Positions 23,315-30,192 of a stretch of 64,000 nt of DNA are shown here, one piece after another. Where the stretch lies: assembly GCF_946221155.1 (NCBI RefSeq), contig NZ_CAMIAN010000003.1, positions 1 to 64,000 on the forward strand, written 5' to 3'. The position numbers and the translations under genes are program-made. Position 1 is the first letter of the stretch. Each line of letters begins with the position of its first letter. This DNA is from an uncultured Corynebacterium sp. Lineage in GTDB: Bacteria > Actinomycetota > Actinomycetes > Mycobacteriales > Mycobacteriaceae. Below the pieces are notes generated by a model that saw only the letters and a program-made list of their open reading frames with translations, ran no database searches and was not told the origin of the DNA.

Positions 23315-24102
23315 CCAACAAGCAGCGCCTGGAAGAACTAAAGCAGCAGGCTAAAGAGCTTACGAAGCAGATCGAACAGCTGGAAGACCAGATCAACAAC
23401 ACACAACCCACCAGCGGGCTACTAGGCAGATGGGCAACCAACCGCGACGGCAAACAGGTACTCATCACCGAAGATAGTCCGATAGGCGGCTGGATCGAAA
23501 CTGTCTACGTCACAGACTACGGCGTCTCATGCGAAAAAGCGGAGGAGTTCGCCCACCTCACATTCCCAGAACAAACCACCCGCCCGCAGGACGTCCCCGT
23601 GGGCGAAGCATGGCTAATCGACGCAGACGACGCAGACGACGGATACGACAGCACAACGAACGCCCCAGCGGTCAAGGAACACACCGGCATATGGGTAACC
23701 GGCGAAGATAAAACAGGGAACACGACCACGTGGACCGACTACGAAGTCACCCTCATCACCCCGCTAATCCCAGCCCGCCCACTCGAAAGATACCTAGAGC
23801 GGGTGGTTGAAGGCGTGCGTAACTCCGACGGCGAAGGCCACGCCGTAGAGGTGTGCGGAGTGCTCATCGTGAAATGCGACGAGTACGGGGTGCCGCTACG
23901 CAGGTGGCCAGAGCAGGGTCTGGAAACCGTCACCACAGAAGAAGAATACGGAGCACTACCCGAAGGCAGTGTTACAGCCAAGCCCGGCGAAAAGCCATGG
24001 GTACACCTGCCCTACATGTGGGCACAGAGTGGCGACAGTACAGACAACGCCGGGATGGCCGGAACCACCCGCCACGTACTCCGCTGCGGATGGGGCAAAT
24101 GA
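23311..24102 (+). CDS. Hypothetical phage protein with N-terminal coiled coil, 263 aa
   Basis: The largest of the unknown early genes. It begins with a strong coiled coil (RLEELKQQAKELTKQIEQLE, about residues 5-30). The rest is beta-rich and acidic (about 45-260) with many Trp and Thr residues and repeats of a WVTGEDKTGN-like turn. A soluble oligomer is likely; the role is unknown. Coupled to both neighbours by ATGA overlaps. Confidence 0.65.
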   Translation: MTNKQRLEELKQQAKELTKQIEQLEDQINNTQPTSGLLGRWATNRDGKQVLITEDSPIGGWIETVYVTDYGVSCEKAEEFAHLTFPEQTTRPQDVPVGEAWLIDADDADDGYDSTTNAPAVKEHTGIWVTGEDKTGNTTTWTDYEVTLITPLIPARPLERYLERVVEGVRNSDGEGHAVEVCGVLIVKCDEYGVPLRRWPEQGLETVTTEEEYGALPEGSVTAKPGEKPWVHLPYMWAQSGDSTDNAGMAGTTRHVLRCGWGK

Positions 24103-24341
24103 CACTGCTTGACGTCCTGCTGATCGTGTTGTTATCGATTTCATTCCTAGCCGCCTTCTTTGGCGCCGCATGGCCAGCAGTATCGCGGTGGATCGACGGC
24201 AAGAATAAGCAAGCTGCGAAATTCGCAGCGGCAGGTGCCGTCACGATCACTATCTTCCTTATGGGCACTGTTTACCTAATCGGGAATGTGAAAAGCGAGG
24301 AGCCGCAATGTCCGCACGTAATCCAGCAGCAAACCGACTAG
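24099..24341 (+). CDS. Small two-helix membrane protein, 80 aa
   Basis: ATG at 24099 overlaps the upstream TGA. Two membrane helices (LDVLLIVLLSISFLAAFFGA and FAAAGAVTITIFLMGTVYLI) joined by a basic loop (RWIDGKNKQ). The topology would fit a holin-like or superinfection-exclusion protein, but the gene is in the early region away from the lysis cassette. Confidence 0.6.
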   Translation: MTLLDVLLIVLLSISFLAAFFGAAWPAVSRWIDGKNKQAAKFAAAGAVTITIFLMGTVYLIGNVKSEEPQCPHVIQQQTD

Positions 24342-24360
24342 ACCAGGATGGAGAGGTTAA

Positions 24361-24537
24361 ATGAACCTAGAAAATCACGGTTTCACTATGCGCGAGCAGT
24401 ATGAAATGGAGTTTGCGCCAATGGGGGAGATTCTGGGCGTTATTCGAGAATCGCTAATTAGTAACGGTTTCCCCGAAGGAGTAGCCGACGCGATATGCGC
24501 GAACATTTTATATCAGAAGTTTACGGAAGCAGGCTGA
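24361..24537 (+). CDS. Small hypothetical protein, 58 aa
   Basis: ATG at 24361 follows GGATGGAGAGGTTAA; stop TGA at 24535-24537. A short helical acidic protein with an EFAPMGEILGVIRESLISNG core. The base composition is AT-richer than its neighbours. Function unknown. Confidence 0.55.
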   Translation: MNLENHGFTMREQYEMEFAPMGEILGVIRESLISNGFPEGVADAICANILYQKFTEAG

Positions 24538-24553
24538 GCTCCGCTAACTCATA

Positions 24554-24624
24554 AAACAAACTGCGAAACCGCTAACAGTTTCACAGTTTCAACTCGCACT
24601 TTGAAAAACAAACTACGAAACCGC
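24554..24624. repeat. Pair of 19-bp direct repeats between early genes
   Basis: AAACAAACTGCGAAACCGC (24554-24572) recurs with one mismatch at 24606-24624. Two GCTAAC motifs, the core of the immunity operators, lie at 24543 and 24571. The 114-base gap may hold an internal promoter or regulatory site. Confidence 0.55.
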
Positions 24625-24651
24625 AGGTCACGAAAGTGAGAAAGAGGGAAA

Positions 24652-24990
24652 ATGGACGTATACGATAAGGCGCGAAAGATCATAGAGGCCGAAATAAGCA
24701 ACCGGCCAAGCGACCGCGCCGCATTTTACGCAGTCCGGGCACTAGATAGAGCGGGACTACTCACCCCGCAATTGTCAGAGCCGGACGTGACAAGCGCTAA
24801 CGGCACCCCAGTATGGCGATCAGATAGATGCCTCATGACAACGGTAGTTCGGGAATCTAGCCCGGTGCGCATGTGGATACCCGACGTGGGGGAGGTCGCA
24901 TACAGCCCACACGACGCGCGGCAGCAAGCGTACATGCTACTCGCCGCGGCCAACCACGCAGAACAGGAGCAGACCGATGGGAATGTATGA
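24652..24990 (+). CDS. Hypothetical phage protein, 112 aa
   Basis: AGAGGGAAA precedes the ATG. The N-terminal helix ends AFYAVRALDRAGLLTPQLSEP. The C-terminus is helical and Ala-rich (ARQQAYMLLAAANHAEQEQ). It overlaps the next gene by 14 bases. Function unknown. Confidence 0.6.
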   Translation: MDVYDKARKIIEAEISNRPSDRAAFYAVRALDRAGLLTPQLSEPDVTSANGTPVWRSDRCLMTTVVRESSPVRMWIPDVGEVAYSPHDARQQAYMLLAAANHAEQEQTDGNV

Positions 24991-25249
24991 CAGTTTCATC
25001 GACCGCACGGGACGCGAATGGCAAACAAAAAAACTAGACAAAGCCCTACAAACATGGCGACTCGGAGACAGGATCGACAGTGAATACATACCCCAGCGGG
25101 GAACCGTAAACGTCCGGGTCTATGACTTTGACGAGTCAAAAAAGAAGCTGGTACACGCGACCGTCAAGGTGGTCAACGGCGTTGTGCAATCAATCAGACC
25201 CGATAAGGAAGCGCCCGTGAGAACCCCCGCAGAACAGGCGGAACAATGA
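24977..25249 (+). CDS. Hypothetical phage protein, 90 aa
   Basis: Begins MGMYDSFIDRTGREWQTK, a start common in small phage proteins of this kind; the middle is beta-rich (VNVRVYDFDESKKKLVHATV). Its stop overlaps the next start. Function unknown. Confidence 0.65.
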   Translation: MGMYDSFIDRTGREWQTKKLDKALQTWRLGDRIDSEYIPQRGTVNVRVYDFDESKKKLVHATVKVVNGVVQSIRPDKEAPVRTPAEQAEQ

Positions 25250-25668
25250 CTAGCACCGGACCGTGGCACCGCTGGTTCGCGTGGCGTCCCGTGCGTACTG
25301 AACAGCACGGGTGGCGGTGGCTACGCACGGTCGAACGCGCCCTCCATTACCCCATGGACATACCTTTCGCCCCCGACCCGTACTGGGTATACCGCCCAAC
25401 CCCCAACAACCGGAAAGAATCAGAAAAGGGGAGAAAGCATGAACCGCTGGAAAGTGTGGCGCGACCGCACAATGGAGGCACACGGCGACGACCCGTGGAT
25501 CGGAGCACCAGAACGCAACTGGCAATACCGGAGCAGCAAATACGCTTTTCCCACCCACGCCGAAGCCCTGGCCTACGCAGACCGCATGGCGCGCACCGCG
25601 GAAGTCGAACTACCAAGGGCAACCGTCCACTTCCAGCTTGCGAACCAATCTTCTGTCTACATGCTTAG
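25246..25668 (+). CDS. Hypothetical phage protein with suspected read-through C-terminus
   Basis: ATGA overlap with the upstream stop. The first 60 or so residues (WHRWFAWRPVRTEQHGWRWL, then ALHYPMDIPFAPDPYWVYRP) look like a genuine small Trp/Arg-rich phage protein. The remaining 77 residues run out of frame through the following gene (from 25439) and have the arginine-proline composition of a shadow frame. The original stop may have been lost, or the gene is overprinted. Confidence 0.55.
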   Translation: MTSTGPWHRWFAWRPVRTEQHGWRWLRTVERALHYPMDIPFAPDPYWVYRPTPNNRKESEKGRKHEPLESVARPHNGGTRRRPVDRSTRTQLAIPEQQIRFSHPRRSPGLRRPHGAHRGSRTTKGNRPLPACEPIFCLHA

Positions 25669-25789
25669 CACCGGCGGGGCATCTATCACCAAACACGCGC
25701 ACCAATCCCAAGTGGGTATCCCTAGAGCCGACCTCAAACCTCTAGCCCTCGCCCTACTCTCGCACCACTACAGGAGCATAGCGCCATGA
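25439..25789 (+). CDS. Hypothetical phage protein, 116 aa
   Basis: AAAGGGGAGAAAGC precedes the ATG at 25439, a good ribosome-binding site. The protein has a Trp-rich N-terminus (RWKVWRDRTM) and a plausible alpha/beta body. It is in the coding phase of the operon and overlaps the preceding gene by 230 bases. Function unknown. Confidence 0.65.
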   Translation: MNRWKVWRDRTMEAHGDDPWIGAPERNWQYRSSKYAFPTHAEALAYADRMARTAEVELPRATVHFQLANQSSVYMLSTGGASITKHAHQSQVGIPRADLKPLALALLSHHYRSIAP

Positions 25790-26073
25790 GCACCTACCTC
25801 TACCTGCAATGCGACAGCCACAACCCACCACTGCAAAGCCCCCACGAGGTAGGCCAGCACCTCCGCAACCTACCCCGCATCCGCGAGGAGATCAACCAGC
25901 GCGCAGACCTCTACCGCGCGCACCAGGGCGGCTACCTCGGCTACGAATCCGACTACGGCAGCCAATTCACCCGCACACTCCGCACATTCCTGATCCAGCA
26001 CCCACACTGCGATCTACAGATCGTGGACGAATACGGAGACACGCACCCACTCGACCCGAAAGAAGAGGAGTAA
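25786..26073 (+). CDS. Hypothetical phage protein, 95 aa
   Basis: Overlaps the upstream stop by four bases. YLYLQCDSHNPPLQSPHEVGQ and a tyrosine-rich YRAHQGGYLGYESDYGSQF are visible; the end is acidic. Small proteins beginning with this CxSHxPP pattern recur in actinophage early regions; no function is known to me. Confidence 0.65.
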   Translation: MSTYLYLQCDSHNPPLQSPHEVGQHLRNLPRIREEINQRADLYRAHQGGYLGYESDYGSQFTRTLRTFLIQHPHCDLQIVDEYGDTHPLDPKEEE

Positions 26074-26264
26074 TGCCCGACCCACTCATGCAGCAAATAG
26101 ACCGCTACAACAACTGGCACGAATACGAGATCACCGTCACCTACACCGCATACGTCGAAGCACACAGCGAAGACGAAGCAGAGGGGATCGCCAGAGACAG
26201 CCTGGACACCATCACCAGCGACCGCACGCCAGACATCGAAGCGAACAGAATCCCCCACACGTAA
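26073..26264 (+). CDS. Small hypothetical phage protein, 63 aa
   Basis: ATG at 26073 shares a base with the upstream TAA. The product has WHEYEITVTYTAYVEAHSED and a following EAEGIARDSLDTI helix: a beta-alpha module of the kind seen in small phage DNA-mimic or inhibitor proteins, though this is only a resemblance. Confidence 0.55.
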   Translation: MPDPLMQQIDRYNNWHEYEITVTYTAYVEAHSEDEAEGIARDSLDTITSDRTPDIEANRIPHT

Positions 26265-26277
26265 GGAGCACCCGCCC

Positions 26278-26640
26278 ATGCCACGATGCCAACACAACGG
26301 ATGCCCCAACCCTGCCGACCCCCACAGCCGCCACCAAATCGGACTCTGCGCCTACCATGACCGCCGGGTCACCACCGGCTACCCACCACCACCCACCACC
26401 GGCTGGCGCGAACACCCCATCGAACAAGCCCAGCATCTCCTCCAGCAAATCGCGCGTCCCAACGACTCCCTGCGTAGCCTGTCCGCCCGCACAGGTATCC
26501 CCAAGGACACGATCAGCAACATCATCCGCGGCAAGTACCGCGTATTGCGGTCGGAGCCGTGGGAGCTGCTGCAGGACGCCGTCGCCGAGCACATCTATGA
26601 GCAGAACCTGAAGGCTGAGACATGCGCCGCTGGGAAATAG
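26278..26640 (+). CDS. Zinc-finger plus HTH regulatory protein, 120 aa
   Basis: The N-terminus has Cys4 and Cys9, then Cys24 and His27 (CQHNGC...LCAYH), a small zinc site. Residues 62-88 form an XRE-type HTH: DSLRSLSARTGIPKDTISNIIRG. AAGGAGC precedes the ATG. Its place near the end of the early operon suggests a regulator of late transcription, which is inference. Confidence 0.7.
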   Translation: MPRCQHNGCPNPADPHSRHQIGLCAYHDRRVTTGYPPPPTTGWREHPIEQAQHLLQQIARPNDSLRSLSARTGIPKDTISNIIRGKYRVLRSEPWELLQDAVAEHIYEQNLKAETCAAGK

Positions 26641-26708
26641 CACTGCTGCTACTGATCATTGCGGCATTCGCAGCACTACCCCTCATCGCCCCTTGGATAG
26701 GAGCATAA
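26622..26708 (+). CDS. Micro membrane protein, 28 aa
   Basis: ATG at 26622 overlaps the end of the HTH gene by 19 bases; stop at 26706-26708. The product is one membrane helix after a basic head (MRRWEIALLLLIIAAFAAL). No ribosome-binding site beyond the coupling. Listed because similar micro-ORFs recur in this prophage. Confidence 0.4.
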   Translation: MRRWEIALLLLIIAAFAALPLIAPWIGA

Positions 26709-26741
26709 CTGCCCCTACAGTCGCGTCCTACCATCCCTGGT

Positions 26742-26975
26742 ATGGACACACACCTCGGCGACCACAAAGCCCGTAAGCTGGAGCACTACTGGACTCGTGG
26801 CGCAGGCCTTGCTAAGTGGGCGAATGCTGCACATCCGTGGACAACACTGGTGGCTCACCTGTCCAAGTACATGAGCCCTGGGCATGCGAGAGGTCTGGCC
26901 AGTAACTATTTCCATGAGGTGTTTGGCATCTGGCCAGGCGAACGCAAAGGTGAGAACCCTGTGGGGCGAGGCTAG
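26742..26975 (+). CDS. Hypothetical phage protein, 77 aa
   Basis: A compact basic protein: KLEHYWTRGAGLAKWANAAH, then a HPWTTLVAHLSKYM helix and NYFHEVFGIWPGE. This type of small protein is common in actinophages just before the packaging region, without known function. Only a weak ribosome-binding site is seen. It converges on the leftward micro-operon with a four-base overlap. Confidence 0.65.
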   Translation: MDTHLGDHKARKLEHYWTRGAGLAKWANAAHPWTTLVAHLSKYMSPGHARGLASNYFHEVFGIWPGERKGENPVGRG

Positions 26976-27187
26976 GCTCTCTGAGATGGTCGCGAGGCGT
27001 GCCAGGTCTTGACTTCTTCCGCGTCCCAGAGGGGTGTGCGTGCGTCAAGGTGCCCAACGGGGGCAGGCGCCCGGTTGTGGGAGACGTACGATGACCATGT
27101 GCGCAGTACGAGCCTGCAATGATCGGCGCACTCAGAGGATCGCCATAGGACGCGCCCGGTGTCGGAGTCGAGGATGATGGGGATCAT
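26972..27187 (-). CDS. AlpA-like HTH DNA-binding protein, 71 aa
   Basis: Third gene of a leftward micro-operon. The sequence has the form RSSECADHCRLVLRTWSSYV followed by RAPAPVGHLDARTPLWDAEEVKTWHASRP, the pattern of small excisionase/AlpA-like DNA-binding proteins. It overlaps the preceding 43-aa gene by four bases. It may bind the palindrome upstream of the operon, or it may be the excisionase; neither is shown. Confidence 0.7.
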   Translation of the reverse strand: MIPIILDSDTGRVLWRSSECADHCRLVLRTWSSYVSHNRAPAPVGHLDARTPLWDAEEVKTWHASRPSQRA

Positions 27188-27315
27188 GAGAGTGTCTTTC
27201 GGTTGTTGTGGTCGATGGCTATGCCGACAATGCCGAAGGCGGGGAGGAAGAGTGCGGAGGCTCCAGCGGTGATCATGATTGTTCCGGCGCAGAGCCCGAT
27301 TAGTGTGAATCGCAT
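27184..27315 (-). CDS. Small hydrophobic protein, 43 aa
   Basis: ATG at 27315 follows AAAGGAAC on the minus strand. The product is hydrophobic (LIGLCAGTIMITAGASALFL, then PAFGIVGIAID) with a short basic tail, giving one or two membrane helices. The TGA overlaps the ATG of the HTH gene. Function unknown. Confidence 0.6.
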   Translation of the reverse strand: MRFTLIGLCAGTIMITAGASALFLPAFGIVGIAIDHNNRKTLS

Positions 27316-27348
27316 GGTTGTTCCTTTGCTAAAGTTGATGGGGAGGTT

Positions 27349-27375
27349 CCCCTCCTACGTAGGGTGTAGGAGGGG
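27349..27375 (+). terminator. Terminator ending the early operon
   Basis: CCCCTCCTAC and GTAGGAGGGG form a perfect 10-bp stem with a 7-base loop, followed on the plus strand by CTCCTTTATTTTTT. On the minus strand it lies between the 25-aa and 43-aa genes and could attenuate that transcript. Confidence 0.75.
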
Positions 27376-27380
27376 CTCCT

Positions 27381-27458
27381 TTATTTTTTGCGGGTGTCTA
27401 GCCAGATGATGATCATCACGGCCAGGGTGATTGTTGCGATGATGTCTGTGTAGTCCAT
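27381..27458 (-). CDS. Micro membrane protein, 25 aa
   Basis: GAGGAGGTGAGAG lies directly before the ATG at 27458, one of the strongest ribosome-binding sites in the window. The product is a single helix, IIATITLAVMIIIWL, with a basic end (DTRKK). It is first in the leftward operon, about 30 bases after the promoter. Confidence 0.6.
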   Translation of the reverse strand: MDYTDIIATITLAVMIIIWLDTRKK

Positions 27459-27488
27459 CTCTCACCTCCTCTCTTTTGTTGTATCTAC

Positions 27489-27518
27489 AGTATAACGTAC
27501 TAGTACGTTACTTGTAAA
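27489..27518 (-). promoter_or_regulatory. Leftward promoter containing an 18-bp perfect palindrome
   Basis: Minus strand -35 TTTACA (27513-27518), 18-base spacer, -10 TATACT (27489-27494). The palindrome TAACGTACTAGTACGTTA occupies 27493-27510, almost exactly the spacer. A dimeric regulator would block this promoter. Confidence 0.75.
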
Positions 27519-27553
27519 ATTGAGTCCTGACCAGCACAAACAGGAGAAATACA

Positions 27554-27832
27554 ATGCCACGACAAACAGACTGGCGCTGGAAACAAACAGTCGCACGCAC
27601 CCGCAAACACCTAGAACGCCACCCAGAACAAGCCATCTGCTGGCTCTGCGGACATCCCATCAACATGCAACTCCCACACCACCACGCCCGCGCCTTCACC
27701 CTCGACCACATCGTCCCCATCGCCCGCGCCGGAGACATCCACGGCGAAACCAGACCAGCACACAGAGACTGCAACGCAAGCCGAGGCAAAGGACACAACC
27801 CAAAAAACACAAACACACTCCTCGACTGGTAA
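27554..27832 (+). CDS. HNH endonuclease beside the terminase
   Basis: 92 residues. CWLCGHPI (first zinc pair), TLDHIVPIARAGD (catalytic His region), RPAHRDCNASRGKG (second zinc Cys and the N). HNH proteins next to terminase assist packaging-initiation cutting in several siphoviruses. AGGAGAAATACA precedes the ATG. It lies 8 bases before a cos-like palindrome. The coding strand is rich in C and A, unlike the terminase genes that follow. Confidence 0.9.
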   Translation: MPRQTDWRWKQTVARTRKHLERHPEQAICWLCGHPINMQLPHHHARAFTLDHIVPIARAGDIHGETRPAHRDCNASRGKGHNPKNTNTLLDW

Positions 27833-27839
27833 CCCCCAG

Positions 27840-27880
27840 GGGGAGGCCTCCCCATGGCCGGGAGACCTACCACCTCCCGG
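27840..27880. other. Candidate cos region (palindrome plus hairpin)
   Basis: GGGGAGGCCTCCCC (27840-27853) is a perfect palindrome and CCGGGAG/CTCCCGG (27858-27880) a hairpin, in the gap between HNH and terminase small subunit where cos sites usually lie. The second element could instead be a terminator. Confidence 0.4.
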
Positions 27881-28063
27881 TATTGGTATGCTCGTGCGCG
27901 ACCGGCTGTGAACTGGGGTTTTCACGTCGATCTGTTGTCTAGTTTTGGGGCTGTGTGGCTAAGTTGAGCCGGAGGCTCAAACCTGCGGCAGACCGTTGTG
28001 GTGGAAAAAATTGGGCTGTCGGAGATCACAGGGGTTTTACACGTGGTGTGTACCCTCCGGTGC

Positions 28064-28690
28064 ATGGCTAAGAAACCGGCTCAGCAGCGTAGGCAGTGTG
28101 GCTCGATGGCGGGGTATCGGCAGCATTCGAAGCGGGGTGAGGAGCAGTGTGATGCGTGTCGTGCTGCTCGTCGGGATTATATGCGCAGGTATCGGGCGGG
28201 GAAGGTCAAGCCTCGTGGAGAGTCACGTGAGTCCCGTCGAGCTCGTGAGGAGCAGCGTGGAGGAGAAGTGGTTGATGTGATGTCTCCTCCGCCTCAGGGG
28301 GCGTCGTATCCAGCTTTTTTGAAGGGTCCAGGGCGGAAGATGTGGGACGAGATTAGCGAGGCCTACACTCTGGATCCTGTGGGTCGGGCGATTTTGGCCG
28401 AGGCGTGCCGGCTGAAGGACCGCCTGGAGCGGTTTTCGGCTGCGTTGGCGGCGGAGTCGACGCTGTGGTTTGAGTTGGGTGAGCCTGAGGAGCTGCGTGA
28501 CGGGACTCAGCAGATGCAGGTGGTGATTAATTCCATGGTTGCTGAAGCTCGTCAGACTCAAGCCGCATTGGCAATCGCTTTGGGAAAGATCGGTGTGTTG
28601 AAGCCTGCTGAGGAGCGGGGTCAGGAGACTGATGTTATGGATGAGATTGCTAGGAAGCGTGCTGCGCGTTTGGCGGGGCGTGAGGCGTAG
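28064..28690 (+). CDS. terS: Terminase small subunit
   Basis: 208 residues from the ATG at 28064; the frame is open to 27998 without signal. The N-terminus carries CGSMAGYRQHSKRGEEQCDACRAA, a Cys-rich element frequent in actinophage proteins. The remainder is helical with a GPGRKMWDEISEAYTLDPVGRAILAEACRLKDRLERF core, as in phage P27-type small terminases. It recognises phage DNA and hands it to the large subunit. The stop overlaps the GTG of terL. Confidence 0.85.
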   Translation: MAKKPAQQRRQCGSMAGYRQHSKRGEEQCDACRAARRDYMRRYRAGKVKPRGESRESRRAREEQRGGEVVDVMSPPPQGASYPAFLKGPGRKMWDEISEAYTLDPVGRAILAEACRLKDRLERFSAALAAESTLWFELGEPEELRDGTQQMQVVINSMVAEARQTQAALAIALGKIGVLKPAEERGQETDVMDEIARKRAARLAGREA

Positions 28691-30192
28691 TGGGGGATTC
28701 TCGTCTTGTGGTGCCGTCGTCGGTGGTTGAGCCGGTGTCGGAGCCTGTGGGTGTGCAGGTGCCGCCAGTGTTTCATGCGCCAGAATGGTCGTCGTCTGCT
28801 GGTGAGGATGTGGTGGATTTGGCTGCTGCGTTGGGGATGGATTTGTTGCCGTGGCAGCAGTTGGTGTTGCGGAATGCGTTGGGGGAGCAGCCTCGGACGG
28901 GGAAGTGGGAGGCTTTCCAGGTGGGGTTGGTGGTGCCTCGTCAGAATGGGAAGAATTTTGTGGTGCGTGCGCGACTGCTGGCTGGTCTTTTTTTGTTTGG
29001 GGAGGAGCGGTTGGTGCATACGGCGCACGTGTTTAAGACGGCTCACAATGAGTATGAGGCGTTGGTGGAGATTATCGAGAAGCATCCTTTCCTGTTGAGG
29101 AAGGTTGCGAAGATGCCGGATTCGAAGGAGACGGCGATCATTTTGAAGGATGGGCGCCGGCTGGATTTTTTGGCGCGTTCTTCTAAGGCGTCGGGCCGTG
29201 GTTTGCAGGGGGATACGGTGATTTTGGATGAGGCTTTTGCCTTGTCGAGCAAGCTTGTGTCGGATTTGTTGCCGACGTTGTCGTCGCGGAAGTCTCCGCA
29301 GGTGTGGTACACCTCGTCGACTGGGTTTGATTACTCAGAGACGTTGATCAAGGTGCGTCAGAAGGCGGTGGAGAAGCCGGAGTCGAATAAGCATTTGGCG
29401 TATTTTGAGTGGTCTGCTGATCCGAAGCAGGTGGATTGGCGGTCAGAGGAGGCCGTGCGGGTGTCGAACCCTTCTTTGGGGTATTTGCAGTCGTGGGATT
29501 GGATTCAGGAGGCGGAGCTGGATGTGATGGGGGAGGAGGAGTACCAGCGTGAGCGGTTGGGTGTGTGGGCTGATGATTCGACGGACGCTGCGATTGGTGT
29601 GGATTTGTGGGCGCGGTGCTTCGCGACGAAGGAGGCCTTGGTGGGGGCGAAGGTGGTGCGCCGGTCGTTGGCGTTGGAGGTCACTGCAGACCGTGATTTG
29701 GCGGTGCTGGCCGGTGCGGCTTTGTTGAAGGATGGGCGTGTGGTGGTGGACATCATTGCTGCGAAGCCTGGGGTGGCGTGGGTGCAGGATGAGGTGGCGC
29801 GTGTGGTGAAGAAGCAGAAGCCTCATGCTGGTGTGGTGGTGGATTCTTTTTCTGGTGCTGCCGCGTTGGCTCCTCGTTTGCAGGATGAGGGGGTGCCGGT
29901 GTCGTTTGCGTTGACGAAGGATGTCACTCGTGGCACGGCTGATTTTTATGATCGTGTGGTGCGGGTGGATGCCGATGGTGATCCTGATCCGGGGTTGCTG
30001 CATGGGGAGCATGATTTGTTGGATGATGCGGCGCATACGGCGCGTCGTCGTCTGGTGGGTACGTCGAAGACTGCGTGGACGTGGAAGAACTTTGGTGAGG
30101 TTCGTGTGGAACCTTTACGTGCGGTGACGTTGGCGTTGCGTGGGTTGGATATGGATCCCGTGGTGAAGAAGAGGAAGGGTCTGGCGGCGTAG
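28690..30192 (+). CDS. terL: Terminase large subunit
   Basis: 500 residues, ATPase plus nuclease. Walker A-like VVPRQNGKN at residues 81-89, Walker B VILDEA at 177-182. The C-terminal RNase-H-like nuclease domain includes LEVTADRDLAVLAG (about 320) and VVVDSFSGAAALAP (about 385), and ends with DLLDDAAHTARRR. GTG start. It translocates DNA into the prohead and cuts the concatemer. Confidence 0.95.
   Translation: MGDSRLVVPSSVVEPVSEPVGVQVPPVFHAPEWSSSAGEDVVDLAAALGMDLLPWQQLVLRNALGEQPRTGKWEAFQVGLVVPRQNGKNFVVRARLLAGLFLFGEERLVHTAHVFKTAHNEYEALVEIIEKHPFLLRKVAKMPDSKETAIILKDGRRLDFLARSSKASGRGLQGDTVILDEAFALSSKLVSDLLPTLSSRKSPQVWYTSSTGFDYSETLIKVRQKAVEKPESNKHLAYFEWSADPKQVDWRSEEAVRVSNPSLGYLQSWDWIQEAELDVMGEEEYQRERLGVWADDSTDAAIGVDLWARCFATKEALVGAKVVRRSLALEVTADRDLAVLAGAALLKDGRVVVDIIAAKPGVAWVQDEVARVVKKQKPHAGVVVDSFSGAAALAPRLQDEGVPVSFALTKDVTRGTADFYDRVVRVDADGDPDPGLLHGEHDLLDDAAHTARRRLVGTSKTAWTWKNFGEVRVEPLRAVTLALRGLDMDPVVKKRKGLAA

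Noticed and set aside
26742..26975. Leaderless start for the 77-residue gene because of a TACCAT box before the ATG
   Set aside because: No acceptable -35 box at a normal distance, so I do not claim a promoter.
27203..27409. Rightward ORF of 68 codons over the leftward micro-operon
   Set aside because: No ribosome-binding site, and it is antisense to three coupled small genes with strong signals; it also crosses a terminator hairpin.
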